Source: Flavobacterium tagetis
GTDB taxonomy: Bacteria > Bacteroidota > Bacteroidia > Flavobacteriales > Flavobacteriaceae
Direction: 5' to 3'
Length of the DNA stretch: 64,000 bases
Assembly: GCF_016735615.1 (NCBI RefSeq)
Contig: NZ_JAERSF010000001.1
Location: 1,178,001 to 1,242,000, forward strand
The position numbers and the translations under genes were made by a program. Positions 47,837-56,637 of this stretch are shown piece after piece; the first letter of the stretch is position 1; each line of letters starts with the position of its first letter. The notes under the pieces were generated by a model. That model saw nothing but the letters and a program-made list of their open reading frames with translations. It ran no database searches and had not been told where the DNA came from.

Positions 47837-48214
47837 TTATTTTTTTTTAATTGATGAAATTTTCGAGTTTATTCCGAAAGAAAAAACTTTGCTTTCTTGT
47901 TGGATATATTGATATATTGCGAGGGCTTTTTCTAGAAAGTCAAATTGTTTCTCGGCAGAAAGGCCCATTAAAATATCAGCAAATTGTTCTTGCTGATTCC
48001 AGTCTAAATGGCATTGTTGAAGAAGAAGAATTAATTCCTCTTCTGGAATTTCAATTGTCCTTTGTAGGCTTAAGCCAAAACTTTTCAATTGTTCATCAAT
48101 AAGACTTGTATCTTCAGCATTCCAAAACTTCGGGACAAAAATTAATGCATGCAAAGTTCGTAGAGTATTCTCTATTCTAATAGATTCTTCGTCTCGTAAA
48201 CCTTTATTCAACAT
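47837..48214 (-). CDS. Uncharacterised protein in the hem operon, 125 aa
   Basis: No family recognised. It is a soluble, helical, charged protein with a Gln-rich middle (LLLQQCHLDWNQQEQFADIL) and no signal peptide. It is packed between a GNAT gene and a membrane protein gene with gaps of 1-3 bases on the hem-operon strand, so it is likely co-expressed with hemE and hemF. Only context suggests a link to heme metabolism. Confidence 0.7.
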   Translation of the reverse strand: MLNKGLRDEESIRIENTLRTLHALIFVPKFWNAEDTSLIDEQLKSFGLSLQRTIEIPEEELILLLQQCHLDWNQQEQFADILMGLSAEKQFDFLEKALAIYQYIQQESKVFSFGINSKISSIKKK

Positions 48215-48217
48215 AAT

Positions 48218-48895
48218 TTAGAATTTATTCGATTTGACAGTCGTTCGGCTGAAAACTAGTTTTTCATTTTGAAAAGAATCTTTTTTACCGAAGCTTTTTA
48301 GTATTCGATAAACAAAATATAAAACAGGCAAAGCATAGTAAACAAATCCCATACAGATAGGCACATAAGGCTTTTCTATAAACAGTCCGCTTGATTTAAC
48401 GGTTTGAAAATAATGTGATTTTTCTAAAAACTCATTTGTCAATCCGAATGGAGGGACTATGGAATTTCCAATGCAAACCGCTAGGATTAAGAAAAAGTAG
48501 AAAACCGCTTTTGCCGCAGATTTTCCCATTTGATATACTCTGACTTCTGGCGCCACATTTGAAAAAGCAAATCTCATTCTGTTTAAAACAGTCAGAAGAT
48601 AAATATACAAAATGTTAGTATTAACTACTGATTCATTAAAAGAATAGGCAAATAATCCATAGAGCGGGAAAAACACAAAAAGCGACCACTTTTTTGGCAT
48701 AACCGCCATAAAAACTCCGGAGTGAACCATTATAAACTCAAAAGCCATCAAAACTGCCAAGTCATTTATAAGACTAACCGGGTGTAATTCAGGATGCGTC
48801 CAAACCATCAAAAACACGTAGGCGTAATAAGCCTGAAATCCGTATTCGATAAATGAAAACGGTGAGTTTCTGTTGAGGTTTAGGTTTGCGAGCAT
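48218..48895 (-). CDS. Uncharacterised multi-pass membrane protein in the hem operon, 225 aa
   Basis: Five or six hydrophobic helices are visible (for example FEFIMVHSGVFMAVMP, FVFFPLYGLFAYSF, AVFYFFLILAVCIGNSIV, YVPICMGFVYYALPVLYFVYRIL). No family recognised and no catalytic motif. It has a basic C-terminus. It lies between hemE and a small soluble protein in a tight same-strand run; an inverted repeat at 48919-48961 separates it from hemE. Confidence 0.7.
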   Translation of the reverse strand: MLANLNLNRNSPFSFIEYGFQAYYAYVFLMVWTHPELHPVSLINDLAVLMAFEFIMVHSGVFMAVMPKKWSLFVFFPLYGLFAYSFNESVVNTNILYIYLLTVLNRMRFAFSNVAPEVRVYQMGKSAAKAVFYFFLILAVCIGNSIVPPFGLTNEFLEKSHYFQTVKSSGLFIEKPYVPICMGFVYYALPVLYFVYRILKSFGKKDSFQNEKLVFSRTTVKSNKF

Positions 48896-48918
48896 ATTTT
48901 TGAGTTGATGGTTGTTGG

Positions 48919-48961
48919 TTTATGGTTGATAGTATTTATATCCAACATTATCAACCATAAA
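48919..48961. repeat. Inverted repeat between hemE and the membrane protein gene
   Basis: TTTATGGTTGATA (48919-48931) is the exact reverse complement of 48949-48961, with a 17-base loop and longer partial similarity outside. There is no T tract, so it is not a standard terminator. Confidence 0.7.
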
Positions 48962-48972
48962 CTATCAACTTA

Positions 48973-49998
48973 TTAATTCCCGTATTCTTTAACCGCATCA
49001 ATAAACGCTTTGGCGTGATCTACAGGAATATTTGGTAAAATTCCGTGACCTAAATTTACGATATATTTATCTTTTCCGAATTCGTCGATCATTTCGTGAA
49101 CCATTTTCTTGATAGTCGGAATTGGAGAAAGCAATCTTGACGGATCAAAGTTTCCTTGTAAAGTAATGTTTCCACCAGACAAATAACGAGCATTTCTAGC
49201 CGAACAAGTCCAGTCAACTCCTAATGCAGAAGCTCTACTTTTACCCATGTCGCCAAGTGCAAACCAACATCCTTTTCCGAAAACAATAACCGGAGTGATA
49301 TCTGCTAAAGCGTCAACAATCTGGTTGATGTATTTCCACGAAAATTCCTGATAATCCACAGGAGAAAGCATTCCTCCCCAAGAATCAAAAATCTGAACAG
49401 CATTTACTCCCGATTTTATTTTTTCTTTTAAATATAAAATAGTTGTATCTGTGATTTTTTGTAATAATGTGTGTGCTGCAGCTGGATTTGAGAAACAGAA
49501 TCCTTTTGCAGTATCAAAACTTTTAGACCCTTTTCCTTCAACAGCATAACAGAAAATTGTCCACGGCGAACCTGCGAAACCAATTAATGGCACTTCATCG
49601 TTCAACATTTCTTTAGTCAATTTCACCGCGTCAAAAACGTAACCTAAAGTTTCATTTACATCTGGAACATAAACTTTGTGAACATCTGCCAAAGAACGAA
49701 TCGGATTTGGAATAATCGGACCCAAATTGTCTTTTAATTCTACGTGAATTCCCATAGCACGAGGAACTACCAAAATATCTGAGAATAAAATTGCAGCGTC
49801 TGGAGCAATTCTACGAATTGGTTGAACTGTAATTTCGGCCGCTAATTCTGGAGTTTCACAACGAGTAAAAAAATCATATTTATCACGAAGTTCTCTAAAC
49901 TCTGGTAGATATCTCCCTGCCTGACGCATCATCCATACTGGTGGGCGCTGAACTGTTTCTCCTTTTAATGCTCTTAAAAATAGGTCGTTTTTTAACAT
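48973..49998 (-). CDS. hemE: Uroporphyrinogen decarboxylase
   Basis: 341-residue cytosolic enzyme decarboxylating four acetate groups of uroporphyrinogen III to coproporphyrinogen III. Signatures are [21 protein letters not shown] at the N-terminus, the catalytic region [47 protein letters not shown] and the C-terminal [15 protein letters not shown]. It is part of the minus-strand hem cluster. Confidence 0.98.
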   Translation of the reverse strand: MLKNDLFLRALKGETVQRPPVWMMRQAGRYLPEFRELRDKYDFFTRCETPELAAEITVQPIRRIAPDAAILFSDILVVPRAMGIHVELKDNLGPIIPNPIRSLADVHKVYVPDVNETLGYVFDAVKLTKEMLNDEVPLIGFAGSPWTIFCYAVEGKGSKSFDTAKGFCFSNPAAAHTLLQKITDTTILYLKEKIKSGVNAVQIFDSWGGMLSPVDYQEFSWKYINQIVDALADITPVIVFGKGCWFALGDMGKSRASALGVDWTCSARNARYLSGGNITLQGNFDPSRLLSPIPTIKKMVHEMIDEFGKDKYIVNLGHGILPNIPVDHAKAFIDAVKEYGN

Positions 49999-50018
49999 TT
50001 TTTCTTTGCTTTAGGCTT

Positions 50019-50084
50019 TAAGCTTTAGGCTTTAAGCTTGTTTAACTATGATTTTTTTGCTTACGGCTTACTGCCTAAAGCTTA
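50019..50084. repeat. Inverted repeat between hemD and hemE
   Basis: TAAGCTTTAGGC (50019-50030) is the exact reverse complement of 50073-50084, with further copies of ggctttaagctt in the left arm. It fills most of the 90-base gap. Confidence 0.65.
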
Positions 50085-50088
50085 TTGC

Positions 50089-50754
50089 TTATTTATACTC
50101 GTGAATTACATCTTCGATCACGTCTTCAATTGTTGGCTGATCTGCGATGATGATGTTTTTTGTGATTTTTGATAAAGCTTCTGCAGTTGTGTCACCAATG
50201 CAGAAACAGATTTGTTTATTTATGGTATTATGTTTCAGAAAACTTTTAACTCCGGAAGGGCTAAAAAACAAAACCGCTTCTGGATTTGCTTTTATTTTCT
50301 GAGGTTGTAATGTAGTTTCGTAAACCTGAATTTCATTGAATTTAATTCCGTTTTCTTTTAAAGCATCTGGCAAAGTATCTCTTCTCAAGTTTCCACTAAA
50401 AAAAGTATAGCTTTCATTTCCATAAATCAAAGTGATAATTTCAGCCAAATCAGCAGCGTAACCTGTGTAAGCCACAACATTAAAGCCATTATCGCTTAAA
50501 AGCGTTTTGGTCTTAAGGCCAACGCAATAGACGTTTTTCTTTTTTAACTGCTCTGAATTAGAATGAGATAAAACACTGTGAACAGCATTTTGACTTGTAA
50601 AAATCAGACTTTCGTTGAGGTCTTTTAATTCGAAAGCCTTGTTTTCGGTTTTAATGAAATCGGCTTCGATTAATTCGACGCCATATTTCATCAACTCTTG
50701 TTTATGAAGTGGAGATAATATTTTAGTAGATAATATTTGAACTGATTTTGCCAT
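50089..50754 (-). CDS. hemD: Uroporphyrinogen-III synthase
   Basis: 221-residue enzyme closing the linear hydroxymethylbilane to uroporphyrinogen III. HemD is poorly conserved, but the pattern is clear: LIFTSQNAVHSVLSHSNS, VYCVGLKTKTLLSDNGFNVVAYTGYAADLAEII, VLFFSPSGVKSFLKHN and CIGDTTAEALSKITKNIIIADQPTIEDVIEDV. Its start overlaps the hemC stop by one base, which shows translational coupling with the preceding step. Confidence 0.93.
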   Translation of the reverse strand: MAKSVQILSTKILSPLHKQELMKYGVELIEADFIKTENKAFELKDLNESLIFTSQNAVHSVLSHSNSEQLKKKNVYCVGLKTKTLLSDNGFNVVAYTGYAADLAEIITLIYGNESYTFFSGNLRRDTLPDALKENGIKFNEIQVYETTLQPQKIKANPEAVLFFSPSGVKSFLKHNTINKQICFCIGDTTAEALSKITKNIIIADQPTIEDVIEDVIHEYK

Positions 50755-51677
50755 TATTTCTTCAGAGATTCTTTAATTTTCTGCATTAATTCAGTTCCGC
50801 CATTATTCAAAATCTCTTGTGCAGAGTTGAAACCTAATTTTTTCCATTCAGAGATGTCAACCGTTTTGTCAATTTCCAGTTTTTGTTTTCCGTCAATAGA
50901 AAGTAAAACACCTTGAAAATGTAAAGTGTCTTCATCTTCGTTATAAGTTACTAAAGCTCCAATTGGGGCAGTACATCCACCTTCAAGAGTTCTTAAAAAT
51001 TGACGTTCTATATAAGTACAGATTTCAGTTTCGATATCATTTAACTGAGAAAGTGCATCCAAAGTATAATTGTCATTCTCCATTGCCACAACAAGCATTG
51101 CTCCTTGAGCCGGCGCTGGAATCATCCAATCTAAATTGATGTAATTTTCAGGTTTCAGATTAATTCTTTCCAAACCAGCCGCCGCAAAAACAGCTCCGTC
51201 CCAATTATTATCTTGTAGTTTTTGCATACGTGTATTTACGTTTCCACGTAAATCAACTACTGTATGATTTGGGTATTTATTGAACCATTGTGCCTGGCGA
51301 CGCAAACTTCCGGTTGCTATTGTGCTTGGATTTGTAAAATCAGGATTTCCTTTATGGACTAAAATATCCAAAACATTGGCTCTTGGTAAAACTGCAGCCT
51401 GAACAATTCCTTTTGGCAAAGCTGTTGGAACATCTTTCATAGAATGGACAGCAATGTCACAATCTCCATTGATCATAGCAATGTCAAGCGTTTTGGTAAA
51501 AATTCCAGTAATTCCTAATTCGTAAAGAGGTTTGTCCAGAATAATATCGCCTTGAGATTTTACGGCAACAATAGAGGTTTTATACCCTAAGTCGTTTAGT
51601 TTTTTCTCGACAGTATGTGCTTGCCAAAGTGCTAATTCGCTATCGCGCGTTCCAATTCTGATTGTTTTTTCAGCCAT
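50754..51677 (-). CDS. hemC: Hydroxymethylbilane synthase (porphobilinogen deaminase)
   Basis: 307-residue enzyme joining four porphobilinogen units through a dipyrromethane cofactor. Signatures are RIGTRDSELALWQAHTVEKKL, HSMKDVPTALP (substrate-binding Lys-Asp), RRQAQW, VVDLRGNVNTRMQKL, and the cofactor Cys in RTLEGGCTAPIGAL. It is coupled to hemD by a one-base overlap. Upstream is a 187-base repeat-filled gap, so it may be separately initiated from hemA. Confidence 0.98.
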   Translation of the reverse strand: MAEKTIRIGTRDSELALWQAHTVEKKLNDLGYKTSIVAVKSQGDIILDKPLYELGITGIFTKTLDIAMINGDCDIAVHSMKDVPTALPKGIVQAAVLPRANVLDILVHKGNPDFTNPSTIATGSLRRQAQWFNKYPNHTVVDLRGNVNTRMQKLQDNNWDGAVFAAAGLERINLKPENYINLDWMIPAPAQGAMLVVAMENDNYTLDALSQLNDIETEICTYIERQFLRTLEGGCTAPIGALVTYNEDEDTLHFQGVLLSIDGKQKLEIDKTVDISEWKKLGFNSAQEILNNGGTELMQKIKESLKK

Positions 51678-51690
51678 GTTTTGTTTTTTA

Positions 51691-51854
51691 AACCATATAA
51701 GTTATATAAGTAAATTTAAGCGGTTTGAGTAAAACACAGTTTAAATAGTCTGATATAACTTTTTGTTTTTTTTGAACCATATAAGTTATATAAGTAATTT
51801 AAGCAGTTTGGGTAAAACACAGTTTTTAAATGAACTTATATAACTTATATGGTT
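51691..51854. repeat. Direct and inverted repeat set between hemC and hemA
   Basis: A unit starting AACCATATAAGTTATATAAG occurs at 51691 and again at 51775 (84 bases apart, with similar sequence continuing past it), and its reverse complement lies at 51833-51854. The region can form a long AT-rich hairpin or alternative hairpins. Confidence 0.8.
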
Positions 51855-51864
51855 TAAATTTTAT

Positions 51865-53115
51865 TTAAGATGCTTTTATTTTGAAGACTTTTTCGATCCA
51901 TTCGATACTTTCATCAACCATGGTATCGTCGTCTTTTAAATGATTTGCAAAATGAGTAGTGATTTTCTGAATGATTCTGTTACTGATAATTTCAGCTTGC
52001 TCTTCATTGAAATCGGCGATTTTTTTGCTTTGAAAATCCAATTCAGAAGCTTTAATAGCGTTTAATTTCTCTTTTAAAGCATTAATTGTTGGAGCAAATT
52101 TTCTGCCTTTCATCCAAGTAACAAATTCTTCTTTGATTTCTTCGATGATCGCTTCAGCAGCCGGAATGTGTAATTTTCTGTTTTCTAGGGTTTCATCTGT
52201 CAATTGAGACAAATAATCCATGTGAATTAAAGTTACACCTTCTAATTCCTCAACATTTTCATGAACGTTTTTCGGAATAGACAAATCCAGAATCAACAAG
52301 GGTTTTTTAAGATTCAAAATTGCTTTGTCAACCGTTGGGTTTTGTGCGCCTGTTGCTACAACCACAACATCGGCTTTTTGAAGTTCTAAATGCAATTCAG
52401 AGTAATCTTTAACAATCAGATTTAATTTTCCTGCTAATTTCTCTGCTTTATCTTTAGTACGGTTGATTAAAGTAATGTGTTCGTTTTTGGTATGTTTTAC
52501 TAAATTCTCACATGTATTTCTCCCGATTTTTCCAGTTCCAAAAAGTAAAATATTTTTGTTGCTGATATCTTCAACATTTTTCAAAATATATTGTACAGAT
52601 GCAAAAGAAACCGAAGTAGCACCAGAACTAATTTCTGTTTCCGTTTTAATTCTTTTGCTTGCCTGAATTACCGCATTGACCAATCTTTCCATAAAAGCAT
52701 TGGCTAATCCCATTGATTTTGAATGTGTAAAACTGGTTTTTATTTGAGATATAATTTCAAAATCGCCTAAGATCTGACTGTCTAAACCAGTTCCTACACG
52801 AAACATATGATTAATCGCTTCTTGATTTTTGTAAACGAAACCAACTTTTTGAAAAGCATCAACAGAACCGTTGCTGTTGTCGCAGATAAGTTTTATTAAT
52901 TGAAATGGGTGTTCGGCAAAACCGTAGATTTCGGTTCTGTTGCAAGTTGAAGTAACCAGTAAACTTTCTATTCCATCGTTTTTAGCTTGTTCCAGTAAAC
53001 GTGTTTTCGCAACGGCATCCAAACTAAATTGACCTCTAACCTCAGCATCAGCTTTTTTATAACTCAGACCAACTGAGTAAAAATAAAGGTGTTTCGGTAC
53101 GTTATTGTTTTCCAT
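51865..53115 (-). CDS. hemA: Glutamyl-tRNA reductase
   Basis: First step of C5 heme synthesis: reduces glutamyl-tRNA to glutamate-1-semialdehyde with NADPH; 416 residues from ATG 53115. I reject the longer TTG start at 53142 because it lies in the -7 box (53140-53147). Signatures are LLVTSTCNRTEIYGF (catalytic Cys), GTGLDSQILGDFEIISQIK, the NADPH fold LLFGTGKIGRNTCENL, and LDLSIPKNVHENV. The partner HemL is not in this window. Confidence 0.97.
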   Translation of the reverse strand: MENNNVPKHLYFYSVGLSYKKADAEVRGQFSLDAVAKTRLLEQAKNDGIESLLVTSTCNRTEIYGFAEHPFQLIKLICDNSNGSVDAFQKVGFVYKNQEAINHMFRVGTGLDSQILGDFEIISQIKTSFTHSKSMGLANAFMERLVNAVIQASKRIKTETEISSGATSVSFASVQYILKNVEDISNKNILLFGTGKIGRNTCENLVKHTKNEHITLINRTKDKAEKLAGKLNLIVKDYSELHLELQKADVVVVATGAQNPTVDKAILNLKKPLLILDLSIPKNVHENVEELEGVTLIHMDYLSQLTDETLENRKLHIPAAEAIIEEIKEEFVTWMKGRKFAPTINALKEKLNAIKASELDFQSKKIADFNEEQAEIISNRIIQKITTHFANHLKDDDTMVDESIEWIEKVFKIKAS

Positions 53116-53139
53116 AAATTCACTTTCATAAAAGTGCAA

Positions 53140-53147
53140 CAAAATTA
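53140..53147 (-). promoter_or_regulatory. Candidate -7 promoter box for hemA
   Basis: TAATTTTG on the minus strand fits TAnnTTTG, 24 bases before the ATG at 53115; it decides the start. Confidence 0.5.
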
Positions 53148-53241
53148 TTACTATACCATCGATAAAAATAACGCTAAAAGTACTTTTTATGTCGCTGTAT
53201 GTTTTTTTGAACCTAAATAGGTGTTTTTGAGTAAAAAGGAC

Positions 53242-53249
53242 TACTTTTG
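53242..53249 (+). promoter_or_regulatory. Candidate -7 promoter box for the AraC gene
   Basis: TACTTTTG fits TAnnTTTG. The ATG follows at 53343, so the leader is about 90 bases. Confidence 0.45.
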
Positions 53250-53342
53250 TAGCAAAATCAACTCATTTGAAGTGATTAGTTTAGAGTCGTTCTAAATAAC
53301 ATTTTGAGTTTGTTTCGATTTTTGTTTCAAAAAAATATCGCT

Positions 53343-54218
53343 ATGGGTTCTCAAGAAATTATAAAAATTGAAGACGACTTTACGCTGATCCGTTTTCAAA
53401 ATGACGGTCTGGAGCCATTTTATGCACAGCATGAAATAATAGGTACTGGCCTGATACAGTTTCACTTCGGGATAAAAGGAAATGCAAAATTCTTATTCAA
53501 TCAAGGCAATTATGCTTTAGAATTGAAAGAAGAAAAATCGCTGCTTTTATACAATCCACAGAAAGAATTGCCACTAAATTTAGAGCTGGCTCCAAACTCG
53601 TGGGCGATTTCAGTAATTGTTTCAATCAAGAAATTTCACGCGTTATTTTCTGCGGAAGCCGATTATATTACTTTTCTAAGTCCTGACAATAAGGATAAAA
53701 AGTATTATAACGAAGGAAATATCAGTCCGTCAATGGCAATTGTTTTGAGTCAACTGTTTCATTACAATCTTCATCCATCCATAAAAAACCTTTATTATAA
53801 AGGAAAAGGATACGAATTGCTGAGTTTATATTTTAATAGAACTGAAGACCCAAATGCAGAACAATGTCCGTTTTTGATTGACGAAGACAATGTTTTAAAA
53901 ATCAGAAAAGCAAAAGAAATTGTAATCGCGAATATGGCCGAACCGCCAGGATTACAAGAATTGGCAGATGAAATTGGTCTGAATTTGAAAAAACTGAAAA
54001 TGGGTTTCAAACAAATTTATGGCGATACGGTTTACGGTTTTCTTTTCGATTATAAAATGGATTTTGCTAGAAAACTACTAGACAGCGGATCATATAATGT
54101 AAACGAAGTAGGTTTGAAAATAGGCTACAGCACCGGGAGTCATTTTATAGCTGCTTTCAAAAAGAAATTCGGAACAACTCCAAAGAAATATTTAATGTCG
54201 ATTAATGCGAATGTTTAA
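53343..54218 (+). CDS. AraC-family transcriptional regulator
   Basis: 291-residue regulator divergent from hemA. I chose ATG 53343 (MGSQEIIKIEDDFTLIR) over the TTG at 53304. The C-terminal 100 residues form the double helix-turn-helix (LQELADEIGLNLKKLKMGFKQIYGDTVYGFLFDYKMDFARKLL, then VNEVGLKIGYSTGSHFIAAFKKKFGTTPKKYL). The N-terminal 190 residues are a cupin-like region (GTGLIQFHFGIKGNAKFLF) with no recognised ligand. Divergence from hemA and the adjacent hemH suggest a role in heme or iron control, but this is inference from position. Confidence 0.88.
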   Translation: MGSQEIIKIEDDFTLIRFQNDGLEPFYAQHEIIGTGLIQFHFGIKGNAKFLFNQGNYALELKEEKSLLLYNPQKELPLNLELAPNSWAISVIVSIKKFHALFSAEADYITFLSPDNKDKKYYNEGNISPSMAIVLSQLFHYNLHPSIKNLYYKGKGYELLSLYFNRTEDPNAEQCPFLIDEDNVLKIRKAKEIVIANMAEPPGLQELADEIGLNLKKLKMGFKQIYGDTVYGFLFDYKMDFARKLLDSGSYNVNEVGLKIGYSTGSHFIAAFKKKFGTTPKKYLMSINANV

Positions 54219-54353
54219 TCTGTTAGCACGAATTCACGAATTAATCTGCAAAAATCTGCATGAAAAAATTCCTCGAATTAGCTAAATCAATTTTGAATAT
54301 TCGATAATAAAGAAAAAGTAATAATTATCATATTTCGAATAAAGTACAGCGTT

Positions 54354-54361
54354 TACTTTTG
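54354..54361 (+). promoter_or_regulatory. Candidate -7 promoter box for hemH
   Basis: TACTTTTG fits TAnnTTTG. It overlaps an in-frame TTG (54359), so the ATG at 54407 is the likely hemH start. Confidence 0.55.
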
Positions 54362-54406
54362 CCGAAATTTTTAAAAATAAATAAAAAGCTTAAAGCAAAA
54401 AACATA

Positions 54407-55426
54407 ATGAAAGGCGCACTTTTAATAAACTTAGGATCACCAGACAGTCCAACACCAAAAGATGTAAAACCCTATTTAGACGAATTTTTAATGGATAAAT
54501 ATGTGATCGATGTTCCGTATTTATTGAGAGCATTATTAGTTCGCGGAATTATTTTAAGAAAAAGACCGGAAGAATCAGCTCACGCTTACGCGAAAATCTG
54601 GTGGGAAGAAGGTTCTCCGTTAATCGTTCTTTCTGAAAGAATGCATAAAAAAGTACAGCCTTTATCAAATATTCCAGTTTCGCTTGCAATGCGTTACGGA
54701 TCTATGACAATCGAAAAAGGTTTACAGGAATTGAGCGATCAAGGTGTTACTGAGGTTTTACTTTTCCCGCTGTATCCACAATATGCAATGGCTTCTACTT
54801 TGACAATTTTAGTTTTAGCAGAAGAAATTCGTAAGAAGAAATTTCCTCATATGAAATTTACTGATGTTCCAGCGTTTTACAACAAACCGGATTACATCAA
54901 AAACGTAGCTGATTCAATTGAAAAACATTTAAGAGGTTTTGAATATGACCAATTGGTGTTTTCATATCACGGAATTCCAGAGCGCCACGTTCGTAAAACC
55001 GATAAAACAAAATCGCATAAAAAATTCGTAACCAACGAAATGTGCTGTGAAGTGGGAACTCCAGAAGCAGAATTCTGCTATAGAACACATTGTTACGAAA
55101 CAACTCGTTTAGTTGTAGAGCAATTAGGAATTCCGAAAGACAAATATTGCGTTACTTTCCAGTCAAGATTGGCGGGCGATAAATGGCTTGAACCATATAC
55201 AGATGTTGAAATTGACAATATGCCAGCACGTGGAATTAAGAAAATTGCGGTTGTAACTCCAGCTTTCGTTACCGATTGTTTAGAAACTTTAGAGGAAATC
55301 GCAATGCGTGCCAAAGAAGATTTTGAAGCAAATGGAGGAGAAGAGTTTTTAGCAATTCCATGTTTGAACGATGATGACGAATGGTGCCAAACTGTTTCTA
55401 ATTGGATTAATGACTGGGCTAAATAA
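54407..55426 (+). CDS. hemH: Ferrochelatase
   Basis: Final heme step, inserting Fe(II) into protoporphyrin IX; 339 residues from ATG 54407 (MKGALLINLGSPDSPTPKDV). Signatures are RYGSMTIEKGLQEL, LFPLYPQYAMASTLTI, the active-site His in VFSYHGIPERHVRKTD, a Cys-rich segment ECC-type (MCCEVGTPEAEFCYRTHC) often seen in flavobacterial ferrochelatases, and TFQSRLAGDKWLEPYTD. It is followed 17 bases on by a lipoprotein gene and then hemJ. Confidence 0.97.
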   Translation: MKGALLINLGSPDSPTPKDVKPYLDEFLMDKYVIDVPYLLRALLVRGIILRKRPEESAHAYAKIWWEEGSPLIVLSERMHKKVQPLSNIPVSLAMRYGSMTIEKGLQELSDQGVTEVLLFPLYPQYAMASTLTILVLAEEIRKKKFPHMKFTDVPAFYNKPDYIKNVADSIEKHLRGFEYDQLVFSYHGIPERHVRKTDKTKSHKKFVTNEMCCEVGTPEAEFCYRTHCYETTRLVVEQLGIPKDKYCVTFQSRLAGDKWLEPYTDVEIDNMPARGIKKIAVVTPAFVTDCLETLEEIAMRAKEDFEANGGEEFLAIPCLNDDDEWCQTVSNWINDWAK

Positions 55427-55443
55427 TTTCAATTTTTTATTAA

Positions 55444-56016
55444 ATGAATAGATTAAATTTTTTTTCGGTTTTACTTTTAGTTTTAATAACAATAACGGCA
55501 TGTAAGAAGAAAAACACTTTTGAAAATAATCGGTTTTTCGACAAAACTTTCAATTGGGAAATTGCAATTCCGGATGATTATGAAAAAGTAATCCAAAAAG
55601 AAAGAGGAGAATTAAAAGGAGATACAGCTTTAGTTAAAAAAGAGCATTCTATTGTTGCTTTTAAAAGAGATAAAGCAAATTACTTTTCTGCTAATTACGA
55701 AAATTTTGCAGCTGGAAATATTGGTGGTGTGGATTTAAAAATGAGATTAAAAGATTTTCTTATTTTAAAAGATATTGGAAAAGTTTACCCAAAAGGTAAG
55801 ATGGGAGATTACTCAGTAAGCAGTGAAAATATTTCTGGTTTGAAATTTAGAAAATCAGAAATCGAAGTTACTGAAGGCGGAAAAACAGTTGCTACAGCAG
55901 TAATTTTTTCGAAAGAATTTGGAGACAAAATCTTTATAGCTTCAATAATTTATGAAGATGAAGATTACGGCAAAGAAATGATTGATCTTTTTAAAAAATC
56001 TACATTTAAGAAATAA
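55444..56016 (+). CDS. Uncharacterised lipoprotein between hemH and hemJ, 190 aa
   Basis: Not recognised as a named family. The lipobox gives Cys20 (LITITAC) followed by Lys-Lys-Lys. The body starts NRFFDKTFNWEIAIPDDYEKV and looks like a single alpha/beta domain, with a late segment EFGDKIFIASIIYEDEDYGKEMIDLFKKS reminiscent of small periplasmic proteins. The hemJ start overlaps its stop (TAATG), so all three genes from hemH are co-expressed. Confidence 0.8.
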   Translation: MNRLNFFSVLLLVLITITACKKKNTFENNRFFDKTFNWEIAIPDDYEKVIQKERGELKGDTALVKKEHSIVAFKRDKANYFSANYENFAAGNIGGVDLKMRLKDFLILKDIGKVYPKGKMGDYSVSSENISGLKFRKSEIEVTEGGKTVATAVIFSKEFGDKIFIASIIYEDEDYGKEMIDLFKKSTFKK

Positions 56017-56564
56017 TGGAATACTATAATTATCTCAAATCACTTCATCTTATATTCGTAATCACTTGGTTTGCGGGTTTGTTTTATATTGTGCGATTGT
56101 TTGTGTATCAAATAGAAGCCAACGAAAAACCTTCGCCAGAAAAAGAAATTCTACAGGCACAATACAAAATAATGGCCTACCGTTTGTGGTACATTATTAC
56201 ATGGCCATCGGCGGTTTTGGCAAGTATCTTTGCTTTCTGGATGCTATTTTTTACAGATGCAGGAAGCGTTTGGATTAAAATGCCATGGATGCACGTAAAA
56301 TTATGTTTCGTTTTCCTTTTATATTTATATCACGGAAAATGCCATCAGATTTTTAAACAGTTACAAAGAGACGAGGTAAAATACTCAAATAATTTCATGC
56401 GTTTATGGAATGAAGGCGCAACGATTATTCTGTTTGCTGTTGTATTTTTAGTAGTTTTAAAAAGCGCCATTAACTGGATTTTCGGTGTAATCGGAATTAT
56501 TTTATTTTCGGTTTTAATTATGCTTGGATTCAGGTTTTATAAAAGAATAAGAGAGAGAAAATAG
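56016..56564 (+). CDS. hemJ: Protoporphyrinogen oxidase HemJ
   Basis: 182-residue inner-membrane protein of the UPF0093/HemJ family, which oxidises protoporphyrinogen IX to protoporphyrin IX. It has four or five helices, with the conserved His in YNYLKSLHLIFVITWFAGLFYIVRLFVYQIEA and the conserved MPWMHVKL and YHGKCHQIFKQL segments. No HemG or HemY is seen in the window, so HemJ fills the step between HemF and HemH. It is translationally coupled to the lipoprotein before it. Confidence 0.93.
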   Translation: MEYYNYLKSLHLIFVITWFAGLFYIVRLFVYQIEANEKPSPEKEILQAQYKIMAYRLWYIITWPSAVLASIFAFWMLFFTDAGSVWIKMPWMHVKLCFVFLLYLYHGKCHQIFKQLQRDEVKYSNNFMRLWNEGATIILFAVVFLVVLKSAINWIFGVIGIILFSVLIMLGFRFYKRIRERK

Positions 56565-56569
56565 TTATG

Positions 56570-56615
56570 AGTTATGAATTATGAGTTGTAAGTTTATGAC
56601 ACATAATTCATAACT
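56570..56615. repeat. Inverted repeat after hemJ
   Basis: AGTTATGAATTATG (56570-56583) is the exact reverse complement of 56602-56615, with additional attatgagtt words. It fills the gap to the histidine kinase gene and could act as a weak terminator. Confidence 0.65.
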
Positions 56616-56637
56616 CAAAACTCATAATTTAAAAAAC

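Noticed and set aside
51691..51854. CRISPR-like array (repeated palindromic units)
   Set aside because: Only two direct copies and one inverted copy, no equal unique spacers and no cas genes nearby.
53116..53142. TTG start for hemA giving nine extra residues
   Set aside because: The TTG is within the -7 box; ATG 53115 is the normal HemA start. The same logic was used for the SCO1 gene and hemH.
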